DNA of 5,109 bases. Source: Candidatus Acetothermia bacterium JdFR-47 (lineage in GTDB: Bacteria; Bipolaricaulota; Bipolaricaulia; Bipolaricaulales; Bipolaricaulaceae). The translations under genes were made by a program, and so were the position numbers. The stretch is from contig MTNI01000184.1 of the NCBI GenBank assembly GCA_002011415.1, positions 1,827 through 6,935 of the forward strand, in the 5' to 3' direction. Below the pieces are notes generated by a model. The model was not told where the DNA came from, made no database searches, and saw only the letters and a list, made by a program, of their open reading frames with translations. Below, piece by piece: positions 1 through 5,109 of the stretch (positions within the stretch are counted from its first letter, which is position 1; every line of letters begins with the position of its first letter).

Positions 1-792
1 GTGGACAAGCTCCGCGCCGCCGGGATCGAGGTAGTGGAAGGAGTCCTCGCGGAGGAGGCAAGAAAACTAAACGAGATCTTCTTCCATTGGATCACGACGA
101 GGCGGCCCTTCGTCGCTCTAAAGCTCGCCATGTCGTTGGACGGGAAGATCGCCACGCGGACCGGGGCCTCCCGCTGGATCACCGGTCCCGAGGCACGAAA
201 GCGGGTGCACGAGCTCCGCCGCCGCCACGCGGCAGTACTCGTGGGGATAGGTACCGTGCTCGCCGACGACCCCCGGCTCACGGTGAGGGAGGTAGAAGGA
301 CCTCAGCCCCTGAGGATCGTGCTCGACTCCCGGGGCCGGGTCCCCCTCTCGGCCAGGGTGCTAGACGGGGAGGCAAAAACCCTAATCGCGACCACAGAGG
401 CGATGCCCCCTGAGAAGGAAACGGCCTTGAGGGAAAAGGGGGCAGAGGTGTGGCGGCTTCCCGTCCGGGAGGGCAAGGTGGATCTCGAGGCCCTCCTCGA
501 ACAGCTGGCGGAGGAGGAGATCGACTCGGTGTTGGTCGAAGGCGGAGGGGAGGTGGCCTGGTCGTTCCTCTCACGGGGCTTGGTGCAGAAGGTGTACTTC
601 TTCTACGCACCCCTTGTGCTCGGAGGGCGGGATGCCGTCCCGGCCGTGGGGGGCGAGGGCTACCCAAGCCCGACCGTGGCTCTGCGCTTGACGGGGCTTG
701 GGGTAGAGACCGTCGGTGAGGACATCCTAGTAAGGGCCTACCCACAAGGCTCCCCTGGCTCCCCGCGAACCCGGTGTCCAAAAAAGCAGTAG
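1..792 (+). CDS. ribD: RibD, C-terminal part: 5-amino-6-(5-phosphoribosylamino)uracil reductase domain (5' end outside window)
   Basis: RibD carries out two early riboflavin steps in the cytoplasm: deamination of the pyrimidine and NADPH-dependent reduction of its ribosyl side chain. Only the end of the deaminase domain (visible residues 1-30, with AAGIEV and GVL) and the whole reductase domain (about 35-247) are present. Reductase signatures seen are PFVALKLAMSLDGKIA (36-51), GASRWIT (55-61), GIGTVLADDPRLTVR (82-96), LRIVLDSRGRVP (104-115), VEGGGE (179-184) and LVLGG (205-209). The frame opens with GTG at position 1, but the sequence there aligns with the family's internal G-(V/I)-x-x-L-R-x-A-G-I segment, so this valine is internal and the true start lies upstream. 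The usual protein is about 360-380 residues. After VRAY (244-247) there is a 16-residue tail rich in G, S, P, K and R, encoded partly in the csaB overlap. The family call is firm. Whether the missing deaminase domain is fused in the normal way cannot be seen. Confidence 0.95.
   Translation: MDKLRAAGIEVVEGVLAEEARKLNEIFFHWITTRRPFVALKLAMSLDGKIATRTGASRWITGPEARKRVHELRRRHAAVLVGIGTVLADDPRLTVREVEGPQPLRIVLDSRGRVPLSARVLDGEAKTLIATTEAMPPEKETALREKGAEVWRLPVREGKVDLEALLEQLAEEEIDSVLVEGGGEVAWSFLSRGLVQKVYFFYAPLVLGGRDAVPAVGGEGYPSPTVALRLTGLGVETVGEDILVRAYPQGSPGSPRTRCPKKQ
748..765 (+). repeat. 9-bp tandem duplication in the ribD tail
   Basis: Two adjacent 9-bp units, GGCTCCCCT and GGCTCCCCG, differ only at the last base. 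In the ribD frame they encode Gly-Ser-Pro twice, beyond the conserved end of the reductase domain and just upstream of the csaB start. This looks like a small in-frame slippage duplication in a stretch under little constraint. Confidence 0.6.
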
Positions 793-1700
793 GACTCTAC
801 GGTTACTTCGGCCATGGAAACCTGGGGGACGAGGCCATCCGGGAGGCCTGGCAGCGGTCCCTCCGCTCCCGCTGGCACGTGAACACGGCCTCCCCTCCCC
901 GGCTCCCGCGGGAGAAGGGACCTTGGCTCTTTGTAGGGGGACTTTTTCAGGACCGCACCTCCAGGCGCTCCCTTCTCCTTTACGCCCTCGCCCTGGCGGT
1001 CGCGAGGGAAAAGGGGCCGGTGGGACTCGCCGCCGTGGGGGCGGACATCCGCTCTCGCATCTCCCAGCGAGTACTGCGGACCCTTCTTCCCCGCGTGGAC
1101 TTCGCCTCAGCCCGGGACGAGAGCTCCCTGGCCCAGCTCCGCGCCCTGGGGGCGAGGGTACGGCTCGGCAGGGACCCGGTCCTCTCCTGGCCATCGCCCC
1201 CACGGACCGGGGGCGGCCCTTTGCTCGTGAACTTGATCCCAGGCCTCCCCGCCTCGGTACGAAAGGGGGTGCTCGAGGGCGCCCACTCCCTAGGAAAGAG
1301 GCTCCATCGGCCCGTGCTGGGCCTCGCCATGGACCGGGAGGACGCCCGGGCCCTGAGGACTATCCCCTGCCTTCATCCTGCAACCCCTGAGGAAGCGGTG
1401 GCCACAATTGCCTCCGCCTCCATGGTCATCGGAAGCCGCCTCCACGCCTTAGAGCTATCCTTGGTGGCGGGAACGTCGTTCCTCGCGGTACCCTATGCCC
1501 CAAAGGTGGAACACTTCTTAACACTTGTGGACTGGGAACTTCCCGCTCCGGTCCCCCGTCACCCGTGGGGGCCGGATGAAGTGGAGCTGGTTCTGGCGCC
1601 GGAGTGGGTGCGAGGGCTCCTCCGGGCCCGGGAGCGCCTCCGGGAGGAGGCGGAAAAGGGGATACGCGATGTACTCAACTGGCTCAAACAAGTGGCATGA
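774..1700 (+). CDS. csaB: Polysaccharide pyruvyl transferase family protein, CsaB-like
   Basis: CsaB-family enzymes transfer pyruvate from phosphoenolpyruvate to a sugar of a wall-linked polysaccharide; in bacteria with SLH-domain S-layer proteins the resulting ketal anchors the layer. The 308-residue product has the N-terminal GYFGHGNLGDEAI segment (10-22), a loop VGGLFQDRTSRRS (54-66), an ARDESSLAQLRALG segment (113-126), a DPV motif (134-136) and the C-terminal signature SRLHALELSLVAGTSFLAVPYAPKV (221-245), with Arg222, His224 and Lys244 conserved in type. No signal peptide is seen, as expected for a cytoplasmic enzyme. It is shorter than the usual 330-370 residues, and the family's GGGSLLQD loop is shortened here. 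GTG at 774 is the only reasonable start, because the first beta strand (KKAVGLYG) begins at once. No Shine-Dalgarno sequence precedes it and it overlaps ribD by 19 bp, so translation is probably coupled to ribD. The family is secure; the exact acceptor sugar is not known. Confidence 0.88.
   Translation: MSKKAVGLYGYFGHGNLGDEAIREAWQRSLRSRWHVNTASPPRLPREKGPWLFVGGLFQDRTSRRSLLLYALALAVAREKGPVGLAAVGADIRSRISQRVLRTLLPRVDFASARDESSLAQLRALGARVRLGRDPVLSWPSPPRTGGGPLLVNLIPGLPASVRKGVLEGAHSLGKRLHRPVLGLAMDREDARALRTIPCLHPATPEEAVATIASASMVIGSRLHALELSLVAGTSFLAVPYAPKVEHFLTLVDWELPAPVPRHPWGPDEVELVLAPEWVRGLLRARERLREEAEKGIRDVLNWLKQVA
1658..1661 (+). promoter_or_regulatory. Ribosome binding site deciding the rsmH start
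   Basis: A GGGG run within AAAAGGGG sits 7 nt before the ATG at 1669, inside the 3' end of csaB. It favours this start over the in-frame upstream ATG at 1525, which would add 48 residues of arginine-, serine- and glycine-rich sequence unlike the family and read out of frame from csaB. Confidence 0.55.
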
Positions 1701-2574
1701 GCCGGTGATGGTGGCTGAGGTCTTGGAATTCCTCTCCCCAAGGCCGGGGAAGCTGATCCTGGACGCCACCTGCGGCACCGGCGGCCACGCGGAGGCCATC
1801 CTCTCCCACGGCGCGTCCCTGATCGGCCTAGACCGGGACCCGGAGGCCCTGGAGATCGCCCGGGAGCGCCTGGCGAAGTTCGGGGACCGGGTACGGCTCC
1901 TGCACGCGAACTTCCGTGACCTCAGGGCGGTCCTCGCCGAGCTGAGCGTGACCGGAGTGGATGGAGCCCTGTTCGACCTGGGGGTGTCGTCCCTGCAGCT
2001 CAATCGTCCCGACCGGGGGTTCACGTTCAGAGAGGAAGCCCCCCTGGACATGCGTATGGACCCCTCGCAATCCCTGACAGCGGCTGAGCTCGTGAACCGC
2101 CTCCCGGAAGGGGAACTCGCGAGGATACTGTGGGAGTACGGGGAGGAGCGCTATGCTCGCCGGATCGCCCGGGCCATCGTGCGAGCCCGGGACAAGGCCC
2201 CCATCCGCAGCACTGCTGAGCTCGCGCGACTCGTGGCCCGCTGCTATCCTCCAGGCCGGCACCGCATCCACCCCGCCACCCGCACTTTCCAAGCCCTGCG
2301 CATCGCGGTGAACGACGAGCTCACCGCCTTCCGGGAGGGCCTTCTCCAGGTGATCGAACTCCTCCGGCCCGGGGGCGTGGTATGTGTGCTGTCCTTCCAC
2401 TCCCTCGAGGACCGGATCGCAAAGCATATCCTCAGGGAGGCGGCCGCAAGGGGGCGCCTGGAGCTTCTCACCAGAAAGCCCCTGCGGCCGAAACCGGAGG
2501 AGGTGACGAAAAACCCCCGCGCCAGGTCGGCCAAGCTCCGGGCGGCCCTAGTGCCGGAGGTCGCCCCCACCTAG
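1669..2574 (+). CDS. rsmH: RsmH (MraW), 16S rRNA cytosine-1402 N4-methyltransferase
   Basis: RsmH uses S-adenosylmethionine to methylate N4 of C1402 in the decoding centre of 16S rRNA. The 301-residue product matches the family length (about 300-315). It begins with the family's (H/I)EPVMVAEVLE segment (10-20). Then come the SAM-binding motif DATCGTGGHAEAIL (32-45), GLDRDP (53-58), LFDLGVSSLQLN (101-112), RGFTFREEAPLDMRMD (116-131), HPATRTFQALRIAVNDEL (201-218), LSFHSLEDRIAK (241-252) and the C-terminal NPRARSAKLRAA (282-293). All key motifs are intact. The start at 1669 is chosen because the family's N-terminal HxPV motif falls at residues 10-13 and a purine-rich ribosome site precedes it. 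It overlaps csaB by 32 bp in another frame and is followed by ftsL in the same frame after a 48-bp gap. In most bacteria mraZ lies directly upstream; here csaB takes that place. Confidence 0.97.
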   Translation: MYSTGSNKWHEPVMVAEVLEFLSPRPGKLILDATCGTGGHAEAILSHGASLIGLDRDPEALEIARERLAKFGDRVRLLHANFRDLRAVLAELSVTGVDGALFDLGVSSLQLNRPDRGFTFREEAPLDMRMDPSQSLTAAELVNRLPEGELARILWEYGEERYARRIARAIVRARDKAPIRSTAELARLVARCYPPGRHRIHPATRTFQALRIAVNDELTAFREGLLQVIELLRPGGVVCVLSFHSLEDRIAKHILREAAARGRLELLTRKPLRPKPEEVTKNPRARSAKLRAALVPEVAPT

Positions 2575-2585
2575 GTCAGCTGTCC

Positions 2586-2620
2586 TCCCCAGAGGAGCCC
2601 CCACGGCCGTAGCCTGGGGA
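2586..2620 (+). promoter_or_regulatory. Possible hairpin covering the ftsL ribosome binding site
   Basis: The 48-bp gap between rsmH and ftsL holds a perfect 7-bp inverted repeat, TCCCCAG (2586-2592) and CTGGGGA (2614-2620), with a 21-nt loop containing the palindrome ACGGCCGT (2603-2610). The right arm includes GGGGA, the only Shine-Dalgarno-like sequence close to the ftsL ATG at 2623, though it lies very near it. If the stem forms in mRNA it could limit independent initiation at ftsL, with ribosomes ending rsmH at 2574 helping to open it. There is no T-run after the stem, so a terminator is unlikely. Chance pairing in GC-rich DNA remains possible. Confidence 0.3.
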
Positions 2621-2622
2621 AG

Positions 2623-2985
2623 ATGCGCCCCATAGTCCGCAGTGCCGCTCTTCCCCGACCGCTCGCCCGGCCCTGGACAGTCCCCCGGGCTGGGGCCCGT
2701 GTGGCCGTGGTCATCGGGGTTGGGGCGCTGGTGGCAGGGCTCGTGTTCCTCTACTTATGGCAAGGCTGCACCCTCACCATGCTCAACACGGAACGGGCAC
2801 GGCTGCTTTTGTCGCTCTCGGAGCTAGAGCGCGAGCGAGACCTCCTCTCCTTCCAAGTCGCGCAAGCCTACTCTCCGGAAGCACTGGCCGAGCGGGCCAC
2901 AAAACTGGGCATGAAACCATTTTCGGAAGACCGCACTAGCTATCTCATTCTGAAAGATAAAGATGACGAAAAGTCAGGCCATTAG
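2623..2985 (+). CDS. ftsL: FtsL-like cell division protein, single-pass membrane with coiled coil
   Basis: The 120-residue product has a basic, proline-rich cytoplasmic N-terminus (1-26), one membrane segment (about 27-46, VAVVIGVGALVAGLVFLYLW), a leucine- and glutamate/arginine-rich coiled-coil stretch (about 54-80) and the SPEALAERATKLGMKPF segment (84-100) typical of FtsL/DivIC-type proteins, followed by a charged tail (KDKDDEKSGH). FtsL forms a complex with FtsB/DivIC and FtsQ/DivIB that recruits and activates the septal synthase FtsW-FtsI. Family sequence similarity is low across bacteria, so the call rests on topology, the LGM motif and the position between rsmH and ftsI. The ATG at 2623 is used; no ATG, GTG or TTG lies in frame between it and the rsmH stop. 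The gene overlaps ftsI by 23 bp. A DivIC/FtsB-type protein is the main alternative. Confidence 0.85.
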   Translation: MRPIVRSAALPRPLARPWTVPRAGARVAVVIGVGALVAGLVFLYLWQGCTLTMLNTERARLLLSLSELERERDLLSFQVAQAYSPEALAERATKLGMKPFSEDRTSYLILKDKDDEKSGH

Positions 2986-4663
2986 ACGAGCGGCAATCGT
3001 ATTCGCCCTGCTTGGGCTAGGCACGCTTGCAGTCGTCGGACGCCTCGTCCAGCTCCAGATACTGGAGCACGAGGAGTGGGCAGCGTTGGCCCAAGCCATC
3101 CAGGAAGACATCATCGAGATCCCGCAGAAGCGAGGCACCATCTATGACCGACAGGGGCGTCCCTTGGCCTGTGACGTGCCAGCCTATTCCATCGCCCTCG
3201 ATAACTATCACATGACAAAACCAGAGCTCTTGGTCCGGCTCCTTCACGAGGAACTCGGAATGTCCCTCACGGAAGCACAGGACAAGGTATACCGGGAATC
3301 CTACTTTACCTGGATCGCCCGTCAGGTGGACAAAGACAACGGCGAAAGGCTCAAGGAGCTAGCGCAGGAGTTGGGGATAAAAGGCCTCCTGTTCTTCGCC
3401 ACCTGGAAGCGCGCTTACCCCGAAGGGCGCCTCGCACCGGAGATCTTGGGTGTAGTGGGCGTGGATGGATATGGCCTTGAGGGCCTGGAGCTGAAGTACG
3501 ATGACAGGCTGCGGGGCAGACCTAGCCGCTACCATGTCCTGCGAGGCAGGGACGGGCGGGTGTACGACCTGTGGATCGAGGACCCCGGGGCCCCCGGGAC
3601 GGATCTTCATCTAACCCTGGACGCCGACTTCCAGCGCATCTGCGAGGAGAAAATTGATGCCAGGCTCGCAAACGATTTGACAAAATTTGAGGCCTCACGT
3701 GGATTCGCCTTAATCATGGATCCCAGAACCGGGGCGGTACTTGCCTTAGCCCAAACTCCCCGCTACAACCCGGAGGCACCTAACCCAGATCTCCTTCACT
3801 CCTGGGCCGTGACCGACGTGTTCGAGCCCGGCTCCACGTTCAAGGCCCTAGTGGGACTGGCTGCCCTAGACCAAGGCGTCGTCACCCCCGAGGAGACCTT
3901 CTCCGGGGACTCTCCCATACTCGTAGCTGGAGTCCCCATCAGAAACGCGGAGAACAAGTCCTACGGCACCGTAAACTTCCGCTACGCGATAGTCAAGTCG
4001 GTGAACACCGTGCTCATTCAGGTCGCCCAGCGCTTGGGCAAAGAACTCACTTACGAGTACCTCTCTCGCATGGGGTTTGGAAAACCAACGGGGATCGAGC
4101 TTCCAGGGGAGGCACCGGGGATCTTGAAGCCACCGGAGGAGTGGAGCCAGCTGGACCTAGCGGTGGCCTCATTCGGCCAAGGAGTGGCCGTGACCGGGGT
4201 CCAACTCGGCGCCGCATTCTGCGCCCTGGCAAACGGAGGGATGCTCTTCCGGCCCCGGCTCGTCCTGGGGGCACCGGAGCCCCGGGCCAGAGTCGCCTCC
4301 TCGGAGGCCTGCGCCACCATGCGCCGGCTACTGCGGGACGCAGTGGACCTTGTAAACGGAACCGGACATCAAGCCGACGTTCCTGGGTTCGACATCGCGG
4401 GGAAATCAGGTACCGGGCAAAAAGCCATTCCCGGCCAGGGGTACTCACAGAGGTACTGCATCGGAGCCATGGCCGCCTTTTTCCCTTGGGAAGCCCCAGA
4501 ATACCTCGTCCTCGTGGTGTACGACGATATCAACGCTTATTCTCCGCATAGGTGGGGAGGAACCACGGCCGGACCCACTGTAAAGTGGATTGTGAAAGCG
4601 TTAGAGGCACAAGGCCTCCTGCACCCTTATAAGGAAACCACGGCGCTGGGGCGGTCTGGATAG
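2963..4663 (+). CDS. ftsI: FtsI, septal peptidoglycan transpeptidase (class B penicillin-binding protein)
   Basis: FtsI cross-links septal peptidoglycan in the periplasm or outer wall face, working with FtsW. The 566-residue product has a short basic N-terminus, one membrane anchor (about 10-27), the class B pedestal motif RGTIYDRQGRPLA (57-69) and GVVGVDGYGLEGLE in the dimerisation domain. The transpeptidase domain follows with all three active-site motifs: STFK with nucleophile Ser291 and Lys294, SVN (346-348) and KSGT (481-484). FGQGVAVTGVQLGAAFCALANGG is also typical. It ends after the catalytic domain, without C-terminal PASTA domains, and is close to the length of ordinary FtsI (about 560-600), so it is not SpoVD-like. 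The start at 2963 gives the expected anchor; the leader is purine-rich but without a strong Shine-Dalgarno, and the 23-bp overlap with ftsL suggests coupled translation. Its last 37 bp overlap the convergent gene. Intact motifs make it a probable beta-lactam target. Confidence 0.96.
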   Translation: MTKSQAIRRAAIVFALLGLGTLAVVGRLVQLQILEHEEWAALAQAIQEDIIEIPQKRGTIYDRQGRPLACDVPAYSIALDNYHMTKPELLVRLLHEELGMSLTEAQDKVYRESYFTWIARQVDKDNGERLKELAQELGIKGLLFFATWKRAYPEGRLAPEILGVVGVDGYGLEGLELKYDDRLRGRPSRYHVLRGRDGRVYDLWIEDPGAPGTDLHLTLDADFQRICEEKIDARLANDLTKFEASRGFALIMDPRTGAVLALAQTPRYNPEAPNPDLLHSWAVTDVFEPGSTFKALVGLAALDQGVVTPEETFSGDSPILVAGVPIRNAENKSYGTVNFRYAIVKSVNTVLIQVAQRLGKELTYEYLSRMGFGKPTGIELPGEAPGILKPPEEWSQLDLAVASFGQGVAVTGVQLGAAFCALANGGMLFRPRLVLGAPEPRARVASSEACATMRRLLRDAVDLVNGTGHQADVPGFDIAGKSGTGQKAIPGQGYSQRYCIGAMAAFFPWEAPEYLVLVVYDDINAYSPHRWGGTTAGPTVKWIVKALEAQGLLHPYKETTALGRSG

Positions 4664-5109
4664 GTGAGGTAAAGCCGCCCTTCCCAGCCGTCCAAAGCCC
4701 GGGCCACCGTCTCGAGTGCCAGCGCCGGGGTGTTGTTTTCCTGGGATATATGGGCGAGAAGCACCTCTTCCAGGCCCTCTTTGGCAAGCTCGCAGAGGAT
4801 CCGACCGGCCTCATCGTTGGCCAGGTGCCCCTTGGGCCCAAGAATCCGCATCTTCAAGGGCCAAGGGTACGGCCCCCCGAGGAGAAGCGACAAATCGTGA
4901 TTGGCCTCAAAGATCGCCAGAGAGCAACCCGACAGGGCAGTTCGCACCTCCTCGGTGACCAGCCCCAAATCGGTGGCAAGCCCAAAGGCCTTGCCATCGA
5001 GCTCAAACCGAAAACCCAAGGGCTCGACTGCGTCGTGGGACACCCGAAACGGGCGCACGCAAAGACCCAAAACTTCCTCTTCCCCACGGACGGGGATTCC
5101 CGAGATCCC
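4627..5109 (-). CDS. YycJ/WalJ-type metallo-beta-lactamase-fold hydrolase, C-terminal part (5' end outside window)
   Basis: The frame is open to the window edge; 160 residues are visible of a family of about 260, so the N-terminal HxHxDH metal site lies outside. A TTG at 5070 could be taken as a start, but homology-like sequence continues before it, so it is internal. Visible motifs fit the YycJ/WalJ group: PFRVSHDAVEPLGF (20-33), ATDLG (45-49), FEANHD (67-72), YPWPLKMRILGPKGHLAN (81-98) and LAHISQENNTP (118-128). His25, Asp47, His95 and His120 are plausible metal ligands or catalytic residues. Family members are probably nucleases; the Bacillus member lies in the walRK operon and has been linked to mutation avoidance, but that link may not carry over here. 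It ends inside the 3' end of ftsI in a tail-to-tail overlap. It is oriented away from the division genes and is probably not part of their operon. Confidence 0.88.
   Translation of the reverse strand, partial: GISGIPVRGEEEVLGLCVRPFRVSHDAVEPLGFRFELDGKAFGLATDLGLVTEEVRTALSGCSLAIFEANHDLSLLLGGPYPWPLKMRILGPKGHLANDEAGRILCELAKEGLEEVLLAHISQENNTPALALETVARALDGWEGRLYLTYPDRPSAVVSL
4645..4688. terminator. Weak hairpin at the convergent ftsI/hydrolase junction
   Basis: GCTGGG (4645-4650) can pair with CCCAGC (4683-4688), and GCGG (4651-4654) with CCGC (4675-4678), giving ten pairs with a 4-nt bulge and a 20-nt loop around the ftsI stop codon at 4661-4663. On the plus strand no T-run follows. On the minus strand the sequence past the stem is modestly T-rich (GGTTTCCTTATAAG). 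It is at best a weak terminator, more plausible for the leftward gene. Confidence 0.2.

Noticed and set aside
1..1. GTG at position 1 as the start of a stand-alone reductase
   Set aside because: The first codons encode the internal G-V-D-K-L-R-A-A-G-I type segment at the end of the RibD deaminase domain, so the gene is cut by the window edge.
278..1203. Two overlapping minus-strand open frames opposite ribD and csaB
   Set aside because: The translations are dominated by Pro, Arg, Gly and Ser, as expected from the reverse complement of GC-rich genes, and show no domain.
1525..1668. N-terminal extension of rsmH from the in-frame ATG at 1525
   Set aside because: The added 48 residues are low-complexity basic sequence, are antagonistic to the csaB frame they overlap, and are absent from the family, while the ATG at 1669 has a ribosome site and the right N-terminus.
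1828..2427. Minus-strand open frame of 199 codons opposite rsmH
   Set aside because: It is antisense to a gene with all family motifs, its translation has no recognisable domain, and such frames are expected by chance in GC-rich coding DNA.
3677..3705. Perfect TTGACA (3677-3682) as a promoter inside ftsI
   Set aside because: No good -10 element lies 16 to 18 bases downstream (best TGGATT, three of six matches), and the site is in the middle of the ftsI coding region.
4854..5087. Alternative minus-strand open frame in the last 250 bases
   Set aside because: It is in a different frame from the hydrolase with its clear metal-site motifs, and its translation resembles no family.

Overview
The window is a densely packed stretch of GC-rich bacterial chromosome with almost no non-coding DNA. 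Four genes run on the plus strand after an incomplete ribD, and one incomplete gene converges on them from the right. Long spurious open frames on both strands fit a high-GC genome. I cannot place the organism firmly. The compact overlapping genes, a CsaB-type pyruvyl transferase (usually linked to S-layer/SLH wall-polymer anchoring) and a YycJ-type metallo-hydrolase would suit a Deinococcus-Thermus, Synergistota, Bipolaricaulota-like or GC-rich Firmicutes lineage. That is inference, not a reading of a marker gene.

Layout from left to right. Positions 1-792 hold the 3' part of ribD (riboflavin synthesis), mainly its reductase domain. Positions 774-1700 encode a short polysaccharide pyruvyl transferase of the CsaB family, overlapping ribD by 19 bp. 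Positions 1669-2574 encode RsmH (MraW), the 16S rRNA C1402 N4-methyltransferase, overlapping csaB by 32 bp. After a 48-bp gap comes a small single-pass membrane protein (2623-2985) in the position and shape of FtsL. FtsI (class B transpeptidase) at 2963-4663 overlaps ftsL by 23 bp. On the minus strand, 4627-5109 is the C-terminal part of a YycJ/WalJ-type metallo-beta-lactamase-fold hydrolase whose 3' end overlaps the 3' end of ftsI by 37 bp.

The core is the rsmH-ftsL-ftsI trio from the start of the dcw (division and cell wall) cluster. FtsL and FtsI belong to the septal peptidoglycan synthesis complex, and CsaB probably modifies a wall-linked polysaccharide, so csaB to ftsI reads as one cell-envelope transcription unit that may start upstream in or before ribD. 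The cluster is cut down: mraZ is not in front of rsmH, and the murE/murF/mraY block does not follow ftsI.

I found no RNA gene, mobile element, CRISPR array or evident new system. The points worth a second look concern gene order, overlaps, a short CsaB with an altered loop, and two possible RNA hairpins.
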